Positions 6,899-16,871 of a stretch of DNA of 64,000 bases are shown here, piece after piece; within the stretch, counting starts at the first letter, position 1; every line of letters begins with the position of its first letter. The position numbers and the translations under genes were made by a program. The stretch is taken from positions 186,001 to 250,000 of the forward strand of contig NZ_JAMXLE010000002.1 of assembly GCF_024055895.1 (NCBI RefSeq). The letters run 5' to 3'. The notes under the pieces are model-generated. The model was not told the DNA's origin and ran no database searches. It worked only from the letters and a program-made list of their open reading frames with translations. Source of the stretch: Rhizobium sp. L1K21 (GTDB taxonomy: Bacteria; Pseudomonadota; Alphaproteobacteria; Rhizobiales; Rhizobiaceae).

Positions 6899-8902
6899 AT
6901 GTTCAAGAAAATTCTGATTGCAAACCGCGGCGAGATCGCCTGCCGGGTCATCAAGTCGGCGAAGAAGATGGGCATTTCCACTGTCGCCGTTTATTCCGAC
7001 GCTGACCGCAACGCCGAGCATGTGAAAATGGCTGATGAAGCCGTCCATATCGGCGCGCCGCCCGCAGCTGAAAGCTATCTTGTGGCCGACAAGATCATCG
7101 CCGCCTGCAAGCAGACCGGTGCTGAGGCCGTGCATCCGGGTTACGGGTTTCTCTCCGAGCGCGCCTCCTTCTGCGAAGCGCTGGAAAAAGAAGGCATTGT
7201 CTTCATCGGCCCCAAGGTGAAAGCCATTGAGGCAATGGGTGACAAGATCACCTCCAAGAAAATTGCCGCCGAAGCCGGTGTTTCCACTGTCCCCGGCCAT
7301 ATGGGCCTGATCGATGATGCCGAACATGCGGTGAAAATTGCCGGTGAAATCGGTTATCCGGTGATGATCAAGGCGTCTGCTGGCGGTGGCGGCAAGGGCA
7401 TGCGCATTGCCTGGAACGATGCCGAGGCGCGCGAGGGTTTCGAGCGCTCCAAATCCGAAGCAGCCTCCTCTTTCGGCGATGACCGCATTTTCATCGAAAA
7501 ATTCGTTGAAGAGCCGCGCCATATCGAAATCCAGTTGCTGGGTGATGCCCACGGCAATGTCATCTATCTCGGCGAGCGCGAATGCTCGGTCCAGCGCCGC
7601 AACCAGAAAGTCGTTGAAGAAGCCCCCTCGCCGTTCCTGGATGAAAAGACCCGTAAGGCCATGGGCGAACAGTCCGTGGCGCTTGCAAAAGCAGTGGATT
7701 ACCAGAGTGCCGGTACGGTCGAATTCATCGTCGACAAGAACCGCAATTTCTACTTCCTCGAAATGAACACCCGCCTGCAGGTGGAGCATCCCGTCACCGA
7801 GTTGATTACCGGTGTCGATCTGGTCGAGCAGATGATCCGTGTCGCCTACGGCGAGAAACTGGCGCTCACCCAGAAGGATGTAAAGCTCAATGGCTGGGCG
7901 ATTGAATCGCGCCTTTATGCCGAGGATCCATACCGCAACTTCCTGCCCTCCATCGGCCGCCTCACGCGCTATCGCCCGCCAGCGGAAGTTTCCGTGGGCG
8001 AAGCAAAGGTGCGCAATGATACCGGCGTCACAGAAGGGTCGGAAATCTCCATGTTCTACGACCCGATGATTGCCAAGCTCTGCACCTGGGCGCCGGATCG
8101 TCTGAAAGCCGTCGACGCGATGGCCGACGCGCTGGACCGTTTCGAGGTCGAAGGCATCGGCCACAACCTGCCTTTCCTCGCCGCCCTCATGCAGCATCCG
8201 CGCTGGCGCGAAGGTCGCCTTTCCACCGGCTTCATCGCCGAGGAATATCCCGAGGGTTTTGGCCCGGTCGAGCCGGATCAGGAAGCGCTGCATCGTTTTG
8301 CCCAGGCTGCGCTTGCGCTTTCGCGCATCGCATCCGAGCGCAATGCGGGCATTTCCGGCGCGCGCTTTTCTGTCGGCACCGGCAATGGCAAGGATAAGGT
8401 CGTGCGCATTGGCGAGACCGCCATTCCCGCCACCATCACGCATCTGGAAACCGGCTTCGGCATCAGCCTCAATGGTGGTGATGTTGCGCAGGTGGAAACG
8501 GCCTGGCAGCCTGGCGAGCAGATGGCCATCGTGACCATCGAAGGCCATGATTACGCCTTCAAGGTGCAGCCCGCGCCCGGTGGTTTCCGCATGCGCCAGC
8601 GCGGCATTGATGTGAAGGTTCAGGTCTTTGCCCCGCATGTGGCAGAGCTTGCCGCGCTCATGCCGGTCAAGCTGCCGCCGGATACATCCAACCTGCTTTT
8701 GTGCCCCATGCCCGGCCTCATTTCCTCGCTTCTGGTCGCCGAGGGCGACGAGGTGCAGGAAGGCCAGGCGCTCGCCATCGTCGAAGCCATGAAGATGGAA
8801 AACGTGCTGAAAGCTGAAAAGCGCGCGGTGATCAAGGCGGTCAAGGCCGAGGTTGGCCAGTCGCTCGCCGTGGACGAAGTGATCATGGAGTTTGAGGGCT
8901 AA
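6899..8902 (+). CDS. pccA: Propionyl-CoA carboxylase alpha subunit (biotin carboxylase and biotin carrier)
   Basis: 667 residues. Biotin carboxylase occupies about residues 1-450: MFKKILIANRGEIACRVIKS at the start, the glycine-rich KASAGGGGKGMRIAW in the ATP-grasp domain, and EMNTRLQVEHPVTE in the active site. A linker domain follows, then the C-terminal biotinyl domain with EAMKMENVL. The biotinylated lysine is K632, 35 residues from the end as usual. It forms the holoenzyme with PccB. A GGGAGG ribosome site lies near 6880. The mutase gene follows after a hairpin element. Confidence 0.97.
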   Translation: MFKKILIANRGEIACRVIKSAKKMGISTVAVYSDADRNAEHVKMADEAVHIGAPPAAESYLVADKIIAACKQTGAEAVHPGYGFLSERASFCEALEKEGIVFIGPKVKAIEAMGDKITSKKIAAEAGVSTVPGHMGLIDDAEHAVKIAGEIGYPVMIKASAGGGGKGMRIAWNDAEAREGFERSKSEAASSFGDDRIFIEKFVEEPRHIEIQLLGDAHGNVIYLGERECSVQRRNQKVVEEAPSPFLDEKTRKAMGEQSVALAKAVDYQSAGTVEFIVDKNRNFYFLEMNTRLQVEHPVTELITGVDLVEQMIRVAYGEKLALTQKDVKLNGWAIESRLYAEDPYRNFLPSIGRLTRYRPPAEVSVGEAKVRNDTGVTEGSEISMFYDPMIAKLCTWAPDRLKAVDAMADALDRFEVEGIGHNLPFLAALMQHPRWREGRLSTGFIAEEYPEGFGPVEPDQEALHRFAQAALALSRIASERNAGISGARFSVGTGNGKDKVVRIGETAIPATITHLETGFGISLNGGDVAQVETAWQPGEQMAIVTIEGHDYAFKVQPAPGGFRMRQRGIDVKVQVFAPHVAELAALMPVKLPPDTSNLLLCPMPGLISSLLVAEGDEVQEGQALAIVEAMKMENVLKAEKRAVIKAVKAEVGQSLAVDEVIMEFEG

Positions 8903-8910
8903 CCCCTTCA

Positions 8911-8990
8911 CCCCGTCATGGTCGGGCTTGACCCGACCATCCAAACGCAAGCCCTGACGTGGATCCTCGGGTCGAGCCCGAGGATGACGG
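8911..8990. repeat. Double-hairpin palindromic element in the pccA-mutase spacer
   Basis: Two perfect stem-loops sit side by side: TGGTCGGG/CCCGACCA (8919-8926 and 8932-8939) and ATCCTCGGG/CCCGAGGAT (8963-8971 and 8977-8985). Outer arms CCGTCAT and ATGACGG enclose both. A diverged copy lies at 14223-14310. This is the type of intergenic palindrome often seen in alphaproteobacterial genomes. Between two genes that are probably cotranscribed it would form RNA structure in the message. Confidence 0.75.
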
Positions 8991-9017
8991 AGGGAGGGGA
9001 AACCCGGAGGAAAATCA

Positions 9018-11156
<2,139 letters not shown>

Positions 11157-11187
11157 GGGGGCGAGCAACTGACTGGAGTGCCAGAAC

Positions 11188-11976
11188 ATGTCTGAAAGCG
11201 GATACTGGCGTTGGAACACCAATATAACTTGGCACTATTTTAGTTCGGTAGGAATTTCTGCTGCATCGGCTCGTGAGGCTACCAGCGAGTTTATGCGCGA
11301 TCACCATATCCGAACACTCTTATATTTCTCGGAGTGCACAATTGAGTCAGCATTAAATTCAGCGAAACGCAACTCGATGTCCGGGGAACCCGAAGAAGCC
11401 ATCTTTCGCACTCTGAGGTGGGGTAGCTTAAGAGACAAGGCAACTAAATGGCCTTCGGAAATTGCCGGTCGTGAAATATCGTTCGAGCCCGATTTTTGGC
11501 AATTTTTCGACCATTTCAAAAATGTTCGGAACGAAGTTACCCACCCCAAAAGGCACGACCATTCTATCTACGCGGACTTGGACAAAGCCGACCCAACGAC
11601 AATTGAGAAAGCCATCGCCCGAGCTTTAGTTACTCTGTATTCAGCGCAGAAAAAACCCTGGCCCTACTGGCTTCTTAGCTGGAATTATGTTGGTTTCAAT
11701 GGTGACAAAACCGCTCCTTTTGAGAGCAACAATCTAAATGGTTTCTTTCATTCGCTCCCAGCATTGGGAATTCGATGGCATGGAGCGAGCCAAATGTGTT
11801 TTGAACAGGAAGGCATGTCTACGCTGGCGAATTTCGATGAACTTGATGCCGTGATGAAAAAAGTCACACTCGATATTGAGCCGCCAAACAAAATCTTTAC
11901 GGACCGCCCTCGACTTACCCGCCGTTGGTGGGATTTGTCCTTTTTGCAAAGCTGCTTCGGCTTGAGCAACAAATAA
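11188..11976 (+). CDS. HEPN-like protein of unknown function
   Basis: 262 residues, AT-richer than the mutase gene upstream and the repeats downstream, with no clear signal peptide. I do not recognise a named family. The middle is alpha-helical and contains FDHFKNVRNEVTHPKRHD: arginine, four residues, then histidine (RNEVTH), preceded by a hydrophobic-aromatic helix. This is the R-x4-6-H motif that marks HEPN RNase domains. The N-terminal helix with IRTLLYFSECTIESALNSAK would be the companion helix. HEPN proteins often belong to toxin-antitoxin or phage-defence systems. No nucleotidyltransferase partner is adjacent, and cargo status is inferred from composition. Confidence 0.6.
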   Translation: MSESGYWRWNTNITWHYFSSVGISAASAREATSEFMRDHHIRTLLYFSECTIESALNSAKRNSMSGEPEEAIFRTLRWGSLRDKATKWPSEIAGREISFEPDFWQFFDHFKNVRNEVTHPKRHDHSIYADLDKADPTTIEKAIARALVTLYSAQKKPWPYWLLSWNYVGFNGDKTAPFESNNLNGFFHSLPALGIRWHGASQMCFEQEGMSTLANFDELDAVMKKVTLDIEPPNKIFTDRPRLTRRWWDLSFLQSCFGLSNK

Positions 11977-12028
11977 GGACCTTCCCATGCTCGCCAAGTG
12001 GCATTCACCGAAATTAAGCACGGTCCCA

Positions 12029-12149
12029 GCCTCACCCTGAGGTGCCGGAGCGCAAGCGCAGGCCTCGAAGGGTCAGGCTGGCCCCATGCTGTTCGAACCA
12101 CCCGCCCCCGTCCTTCGAGACGGCCTTCGGCCTCCTCAGGATGAGGGCT
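12029..12149 (+). repeat. Mosaic palindromic element, copy 1
   Basis: 121-bp element running from GCCTCACCCTGAGGTGCCGG to TCCTCAGGATGAGGGCT. Its ends are inverted repeats of one another, and the inner blocks CCTCGAAGGGT and CCGTCCTTCGAGACGG also pair. It is followed by a shorter version of the spacer seen between later copies, lacking about 128 bp. That spacer contains the hairpin TTTCTCCCC-TT-GGGGAGAAA at 12209-12228. Confidence 0.85.
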
Positions 12150-12255
12150 AGTCATCGCGCGTGCCTCCAAAAGCGTGGCCAGGATTTTCTGCCGGGCTGT
12201 AATCCTCCTTTCTCCCCTTGGGGAGAAATGTCATGGACGGCACCAATTTCCCCCA

Positions 12256-12610
12256 GCCTCACCCTGAGGTGCCGGAGCGCAAGCGCAGGCCTCGAAGGGC
12301 GAGGCTGGCCCCATACTGTTCGAACCACCCGCCCCCGTCCTTCGAGACGGCTTACGGCCTCCTCAGGATGAGGGCTAGTCATCGCGCCTGCCTCCAAAAG
12401 CGTGGCCAGGATTTTCTGCCGGGCTGCAATCCTCCTTTCTCCCCTTGGGGAGAAATGTCACGCGCAGCGTGACAATGAGGGGTTCCCACTGCGCCCTCAT
12501 GAGAACCCCTCATCCGACCCATGTTTTCTTGCGCTTGTTGGAGGCATGGCGCGGGTGGCCACCTTCTCCACAAGGAGCGAAGACCAAGGGACGGCACCAA
12601 TTTTCCCCCA
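12256..12610 (+). repeat. Tandem repeat unit 1 (355 bp)
   Basis: First full unit of a tandem array: the palindromic element at 12256-12376, then about 234 bp containing a TTTCTCCCC/GGGGAGAAA hairpin, a GTCACGCGCAGCGTGAC inverted repeat, and a region ending in CACCTTCTCCACAAGGAGCG. No credible gene is present, although open frames run through it because of its GC-rich periodicity. Confidence 0.85.
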
Positions 12611-12964
12611 GCCTCATCCTGAGGTGCCGGAGCGCAAGCGCAGGCCTCGAAGGGCGAGGCTGGCCCCATACTGTTCGAACCACCCGCCCCCGTCCTTCGA
12701 GACGGCTTACGGCCTCCTCAGGATGAGGGCTAGTCATCGCGCCTGCCTCCAAAAGCATGGCTAGGACTTTCTGCAGGGCTGCAATCCTCCTTTCTCCCCT
12801 TGAGGAGAAATGTCATGCGCAGCGTGACAATGAGGGGTTCCCACGGCGTCATCATGAGAACCCCTCATCCGACCCATGTTTTCTTGCGCTTGCTGGAGGC
12901 ATGGCGCGGGTGGCCACCTTCTCCACAAGGAGCGAAGACCAAGGGACGGCACCAATTTCCCCCA
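12611..12964 (+). repeat. Tandem repeat unit 2 (354 bp)
   Basis: Near-identical to unit 1 with scattered substitutions, for example TTGAGGAGAAA in place of TTGGGGAGAAA and a short altered patch near 12842-12853. It starts with the palindromic element at 12611-12731. The high identity implies recent duplication or ongoing gene conversion. Confidence 0.85.
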
Positions 12965-13082
12965 GCCTCACCCTGAGGTGCCGGAGCGCAAGCGCAGGCC
13001 TCGAAGGGCGAGGCTGGCCCCATACTGTTCGAACCACCCGCCCCCGTCCTTCGAGACGGCTTACGGCCTCCTCAGGATGAGG
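12965..13082 (+). repeat. Tandem repeat unit 3, partial
   Basis: Third copy of the palindromic element, ending in TCCTCAGGATGAGG. It breaks off into a short unrelated piece, followed by a second copy of the terminal sequence CTCAGGATGAGGGCTA at 13101-13116, which runs into the stop codon of the GIY-YIG gene. The 234-bp spacer part is absent. Confidence 0.8.
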
Positions 13083-13113
13083 TCGGTGCAAAGCTGCCAA
13101 CTCAGGATGAGGG

Positions 13114-13413
13114 CTACTCAACCTTCCCCATCGGCCCACGCCGCGACAAATCCGGCAGACCTTCATAATTCTGCGCAATCAACGCTTCCTTCTTGCGCCG
13201 GTTCCAGCCTTTGATCTGTCGTTCCCGCGCAATAGCATCGATGATACGGTCGTAGACTTCCATGAAAACCAGTTCCACCGGGCGGCGTTTGAAAGTGTAG
13301 CCTTGGTAGATACCTTCATTATGCTCCCAAAGCCGCGCCTCGATATTCTGCTTGGTCAGGCCAGTGTAATAAGACCCATCCCGGCACCGCAGAATATAAA
13401 CCGTGACTTCCAT
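13114..13413 (-). CDS. GIY-YIG domain nuclease (UPF0213/COG2827 type)
   Basis: 99 residues, the size of stand-alone GIY-YIG proteins. The N-terminal VTVYILRCRDGSYYTGLTKQ carries a V-Y-I...Y-Y-T-G variant of the GIY-YIG motif. The catalytic arginine helix follows (NIEARLWEHNEG), and RPVELVFMEVYD with IARERQIKGWNRRKKEALI provides the conserved glutamate/lysine region. It encodes a single-domain cytoplasmic nuclease. The gene is bracketed by mosaic palindromic elements on both sides, and its stop codon lies in the tail of one of them. Confidence 0.9.
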   Translation of the reverse strand: MEVTVYILRCRDGSYYTGLTKQNIEARLWEHNEGIYQGYTFKRRPVELVFMEVYDRIIDAIARERQIKGWNRRKKEALIAQNYEGLPDLSRRGPMGKVE

Positions 13414-13442
13414 TGCATGCCCCCAAATACAAATTTTAGGCT

Positions 13443-13457
13443 GTCACGGATTGTGAC
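13443..13457. promoter_or_regulatory. Inverted repeat in the GIY-YIG promoter region
   Basis: GTCAC-GGATT-GTGAC is a perfect 5-5-5 inverted repeat 30-44 bp upstream of the GIY-YIG start codon on the minus strand. That position would suit an operator. No cognate regulator is known, so this is weak. Confidence 0.3.
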
Positions 13458-13511
13458 GTTAGGCAACAAGCTCTCAAAGGGAGGCCTGCATCGAGCACCG
13501 GCCATCCTCCA

Positions 13512-13626
13512 GCCTCATCCTGAGGTGGGAGCGCAGCGACCCTCGAAGGGTCAGGCTGGCCCCTATCGTGCAACAACCCGCCCTCGCCCTTCGAGACGGC
13601 CTTCGGCCTCCTCAGGGTGAGGGCTG
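13512..13626 (+). repeat. Mosaic palindromic element, isolated copy 5
   Basis: Diverged copy of the same element running from GCCTCATCCTGAGGTGGGAG to CCTCAGGGTGAGGGCT, about 100 bp upstream of the GIY-YIG start. The inner blocks CCCTCGAAGGGTC and CCTTCGAGACGGCC are retained. With the copies at 12965-13116 it brackets the GIY-YIG gene. Confidence 0.82.
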
Positions 13627-14222
13627 GTCATCATGCGCCCCCGCCAAAACGGGGATAAACGCAGCCCTCAGACAAGCAAAATCAATCGCATAACTATTTT
13701 TTCATCCCCGCCCTCTCAAACCCCATCCATAATACGCCCGTCCCGCACGGATACACCACAGGGCGCTGTGGCGAGTGGGGCCGGTTCTGGGTTCGGGGGC
13801 AGACGCAGGCCTCGGATATGGGCTCTTGCCGAAGAGGCCATTGGACATTCAAACGGGAATGTTCGCACCGGGGTTTTGCAAGAAGCGGTGACCCGGCGGA
13901 GATCAGGGTAAGGCAGCCCCCTCCGACGTGCAGGCTTGGCCTGCATAAGCTAAGACACGGTTCGTGCCTTTATCTGGATACCTCTACGGAGGAGAAGGAG
14001 AACCGGGCGTTGATCACCAAGTTTGCAATTCAAAAACAACTGAAGGCGGGGCGCTTTGTGCGCATCATAAACTAACAACAATGTGGCGCACAAAACGCCC
14101 CATCCGATCCTGAATGGGGTCGAAACGAGAGAATGATGCGAAACCCGGAAGCGATCCGCTTGCCGGGGTTGGGGTGCAGAAAATGAGGGAAAGACGTTGT
14201 TTGACACCGCGCCAACCACATC
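13627..14222. other. Intergenic DNA, no gene recognised
   Basis: About 600 bp between the isolated palindromic element and the second double-hairpin element. Short open frames exist on both strands, but none has a recognisable domain or a good ribosome site. No tRNA cloverleaf was seen. Confidence 0.5.
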
Positions 14223-14310
14223 CCCCGTCATCCTCGGCCTTGAGCCGAGGATCCACACACAGGCCGAAGGGTGGATGGTCGCGTCAAGCCGACCAAGACG
14301 AAGGGAGGGG
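14223..14310 (-). repeat. Diverged double-hairpin element related to the one at 8911
   Basis: It contains CCGTCATCCTCGGCCTTGAG followed by CCGAGGATCC, a stem-loop, then GGTGGATGGTCGCGTCAAGC and CGACCAAGACG. In reverse complement this matches the order of the two hairpins at 8911-8990, but the second stem is decayed. The following 14311-14552 shows no gene and forms the region downstream of phoB. Confidence 0.65.
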
Positions 14311-14552
14311 ACCCCCAGTCTCTTCGCCCAGAGAAGAGGAAAAGTCAGCTCGCCGCCCCTTGTCTCTGGCAAGTGCAAAACGAAGAGGGATTGATGAGGG
14401 GCAGCGCCTATGAACCGGTCGGATGGGGATGAAATAGCGGAAAGCGGATGCAAGCCAAAAGGGCTCGAAAGATCATAAGCGCATTGAAAACGCCGAGAAT
14501 GCCCCTCACCCTGGTCCCGTCTCCGCAGCCAGGACGGGAAAAACGGGGCGTG

Positions 14553-15236
14553 TCAGCTTTCCATGGAATAGCCCGCCCCGCGTACGGTGCGGATGACGTC
14601 TTTCATGTTGGAAATGTTGAGCGCCTTGCGCAGGCGTCCGACATGGACGTCCACTGTGCGCTCATCGACATAAATGTCGTGACCCCAAACGCCATCGAGA
14701 AGCTGGGCGCGGGAAAAGACCCGGCCCGGTGCGGCCATGAAGAATTCCAGCAGGCGGAATTCGGTCGGACCGAGACGGATTTCTCGCGATTTGCGGTGTA
14801 CGCGGTGGCTATCGCGATCCAGTTCGATCTCGCCGCATTTCAATACGCTGGAGAGTACTTCGGGCTTGGCGCGGCGCAGCATGGCCCGCACCCGCGCCAT
14901 CAGTTCCGGGGTCGAAAACGGCTTGACGACATAGTCGTCGGCACCGGTGGACAGGCCCCGCACCCGCTCGCTTTCCTCGCCGCGGGCGGTCAGCATGATG
15001 ATCGGCATGCGCTCGGTCGCACCACGCTGACGCAGGCGGCGGCAAAGCTCGATGCCGGACACGCCCGGCAGCATCCAATCGAGGATCAGAAGGTCGGGCA
15101 CCTGTTCCTGAAGGCGGATGTCGGCCTCGTCCCCCCGCAGGATCGTTTCCACATCGTAGCCTTCGGCTTCAAGATTGTATCTGAGCAGAACGCTCAGGGC
15201 TTCTTCGTCTTCAACAACGGTAATTTTCGGCTGCAA
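14553..15236 (-). CDS. phoB: Phosphate regulon response regulator
   Basis: 227 residues, OmpR/PhoB family. The receiver domain has acidic residues E9/D10 and phospho-acceptor D53 in LLILDWMLPG, plus TARGEE and the conserved lysine in YVVKPFS. The C-terminal winged helix includes LGPTEFRLLEFFMAAPGRVF and DERTVDVHVGRLRKAL. Phosphorylated by PhoR, it activates Pho-box promoters. It is the last gene of the pst cluster, 30 bp after phoU. Confidence 0.97.
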   Translation of the reverse strand: MQPKITVVEDEEALSVLLRYNLEAEGYDVETILRGDEADIRLQEQVPDLLILDWMLPGVSGIELCRRLRQRGATERMPIIMLTARGEESERVRGLSTGADDYVVKPFSTPELMARVRAMLRRAKPEVLSSVLKCGEIELDRDSHRVHRKSREIRLGPTEFRLLEFFMAAPGRVFSRAQLLDGVWGHDIYVDERTVDVHVGRLRKALNISNMKDVIRTVRGAGYSMES

Positions 15237-15266
15237 AACCGTCGCTCCTTATTCGGCAGGCGGCAT

Positions 15267-15983
15267 TCAGGCGTCGGGCGTCACGGCCACGGAAACACTG
15301 TCGTCATGCTTCGGGCGTTCACCTTCGGGCTGATAGCCGGTCGTGATGTAGTAGATCGATTCTGCAATATTGGTGGCGTGGTCGCCGATGCGCTCCAGGT
15401 TCTTCGCGCAGAAGAGCAGGTGTGTGCAGGGCGTGATATTGCGGGGATCTTCCATCATGTAGGTCAGGAGCTCGCGGAAAAGCGAGGTGTACATCGCGTC
15501 GATTTCCTCGTCGCGGTCGCGGATCGATTCCGCCTTTTGCGCCGAGCGGGTCGCGTAAACGTCCAGCACTTCCTTCAGCTGCATCAGCGCCAGTTCGGAC
15601 AGATGCTCGAGACCGCGGGCCAGGGCGCGCGGCACGCCAGACTGCTGGATGGCGATCACGCGTTTGGCGTTGTTCTTGCCAAGGTCACCCACACGCTCCA
15701 GATCGGCGGCGATGCGGATGGCACCCATGATTTCGCGCAGGTCGGCGGCCATGGGCTGGCGCTTGGCGATGGTAACCACGGCCTTGTCGATGATTTCGCG
15801 CTCGGCATTGTCGAGCACGACGTCCTCGGAGATGACCTTCTGGGCGAGTGCGGCGTCGCCGGTAACGAGCGCGCGGACGGCGTCTGCGGCCATCTGCTCG
15901 GCCAGTCCGCCCATTTCCGAAATCCGGCGGGTCAGATATTTCAGCTCTTCGTCATAGGCGGATGTGATGTGCGAATTTGTCAT
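15267..15983 (-). CDS. phoU: Phosphate signalling protein PhoU
   Basis: 238 residues of two PhoU three-helix bundles. Metal-binding signatures are visible in AADLERVGDLGKNNAKRVIA (first repeat) and NLERIGDHATNIAESIYYI (second repeat). PhoU couples PstSCAB transport status to PhoR, keeping PhoR inactive when phosphate is sufficient. It follows pstB by 45 bp and precedes phoB by 30 bp. Confidence 0.97.
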   Translation of the reverse strand: MTNSHITSAYDEELKYLTRRISEMGGLAEQMAADAVRALVTGDAALAQKVISEDVVLDNAEREIIDKAVVTIAKRQPMAADLREIMGAIRIAADLERVGDLGKNNAKRVIAIQQSGVPRALARGLEHLSELALMQLKEVLDVYATRSAQKAESIRDRDEEIDAMYTSLFRELLTYMMEDPRNITPCTHLLFCAKNLERIGDHATNIAESIYYITTGYQPEGERPKHDDSVSVAVTPDA

Positions 15984-16028
15984 TGCGTTTCTGCCTTTTT
16001 GAGATCACGGGTTGCGGCTGAATTCGGA

Positions 16029-16862
16029 TCAGCCGAACCGCCCCATGATGTAATCCTGTGTGCGCTGGTCGTTCGGATTGGTGAACATCTTGTCGGTGTC
16101 GTCTTCCTCAACCAGTTCGCCAAGGTGGAACATGGCGGTGCGCTGGGAAACGCGAGCGGCCTGCTGCATGGAGTGCGTTACGATCACGATCGTGTAGTTT
16201 TCCCGCAGTTCGTGGATCAGCTCTTCCACTTTTGCAGTCGCGATCGGGTCAAGCGCCGAGCAGGGTTCGTCCATCAGAATGACTTCAGGGCTGACGGCAA
16301 CGGCGCGCGCAATGCAAAGGCGCTGCTGCTGGCCACCGGAAAGGCCGGTGCCGGGCGCATCGAGGCGGTCCTTCACTTCGTTCCAGAGACCGGCTTTCTG
16401 CAGGGAGGTCGCGACAATCTCATCCATCTCGGATTTCTTGCGCGCCAGACCGTGAATGCGCGGGCCATAGGCGACGTTTTCATAAATCGTCTTGGGGAAC
16501 GGGTTCGGCTTCTGGAACACCATGCCCACCTTGGCGCGCAGCTGCACCGGATCGACCTTGGGGTCGTAGACATTTTCGCCATCGATGGCGATGTCACCTT
16601 CAACGCGGCAGATATCGATCGTGTCGTTCATGCGGTTGATGCAGCGCAGGAAGGTCGACTTGCCGCAGCCCGACGGGCCGATGAAGGCGGTGACCGAGCG
16701 CGGGCGGATTTCGATATTCACGTCCTTGATGGCGTGCTTCTCGCCGTAAAACACCTGAACGTTTTTGGCGGAGATTTTCGATTCTGTCATGACGTCTGCT
16801 TTCGTCGTCGTTTTTACATTACTCATAAGCGCGTTGTTCATCGTAGCATCGTTCATGGCCAT
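16029..16862 (-). CDS. pstB: Phosphate ABC transporter ATP-binding protein
   Basis: 277 residues. Walker A is GPSGCGKST at 62-70, the signature is LSGGQQQR, and Walker B is [13 protein letters not shown]. The ATG at 16862 has AGGGGAG just upstream and is preferred; an internal ATG at 16790 would remove 24 low-complexity residues ([20 protein letters not shown]) not needed for the fold. pstA ends 9 bp upstream. Confidence 0.96.
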   Translation of the reverse strand: MAMNDATMNNALMSNVKTTTKADVMTESKISAKNVQVFYGEKHAIKDVNIEIRPRSVTAFIGPSGCGKSTFLRCINRMNDTIDICRVEGDIAIDGENVYDPKVDPVQLRAKVGMVFQKPNPFPKTIYENVAYGPRIHGLARKKSEMDEIVATSLQKAGLWNEVKDRLDAPGTGLSGGQQQRLCIARAVAVSPEVILMDEPCSALDPIATAKVEELIHELRENYTIVIVTHSMQQAARVSQRTAMFHLGELVEEDDTDKMFTNPNDQRTQDYIMGRFG

Positions 16863-16871
16863 GTCTCCCCT

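Noticed and set aside
12042-13080. Open frames encoding similar peptides within the tandem array
   Set aside because: Their similarity comes from the DNA repeats themselves. They lack start signals and are interrupted differently from copy to copy.
12029-13116. CRISPR array
   Set aside because: Repeat period is about 355 bp, not 60-70. There are no short direct repeats with unique spacers, and no cas genes are in the window.
13633-13911. 92-codon open frame between the GIY-YIG gene and phoB
   Set aside because: It has no recognisable domain, its composition is low-complexity and it lacks a clear ribosome site.
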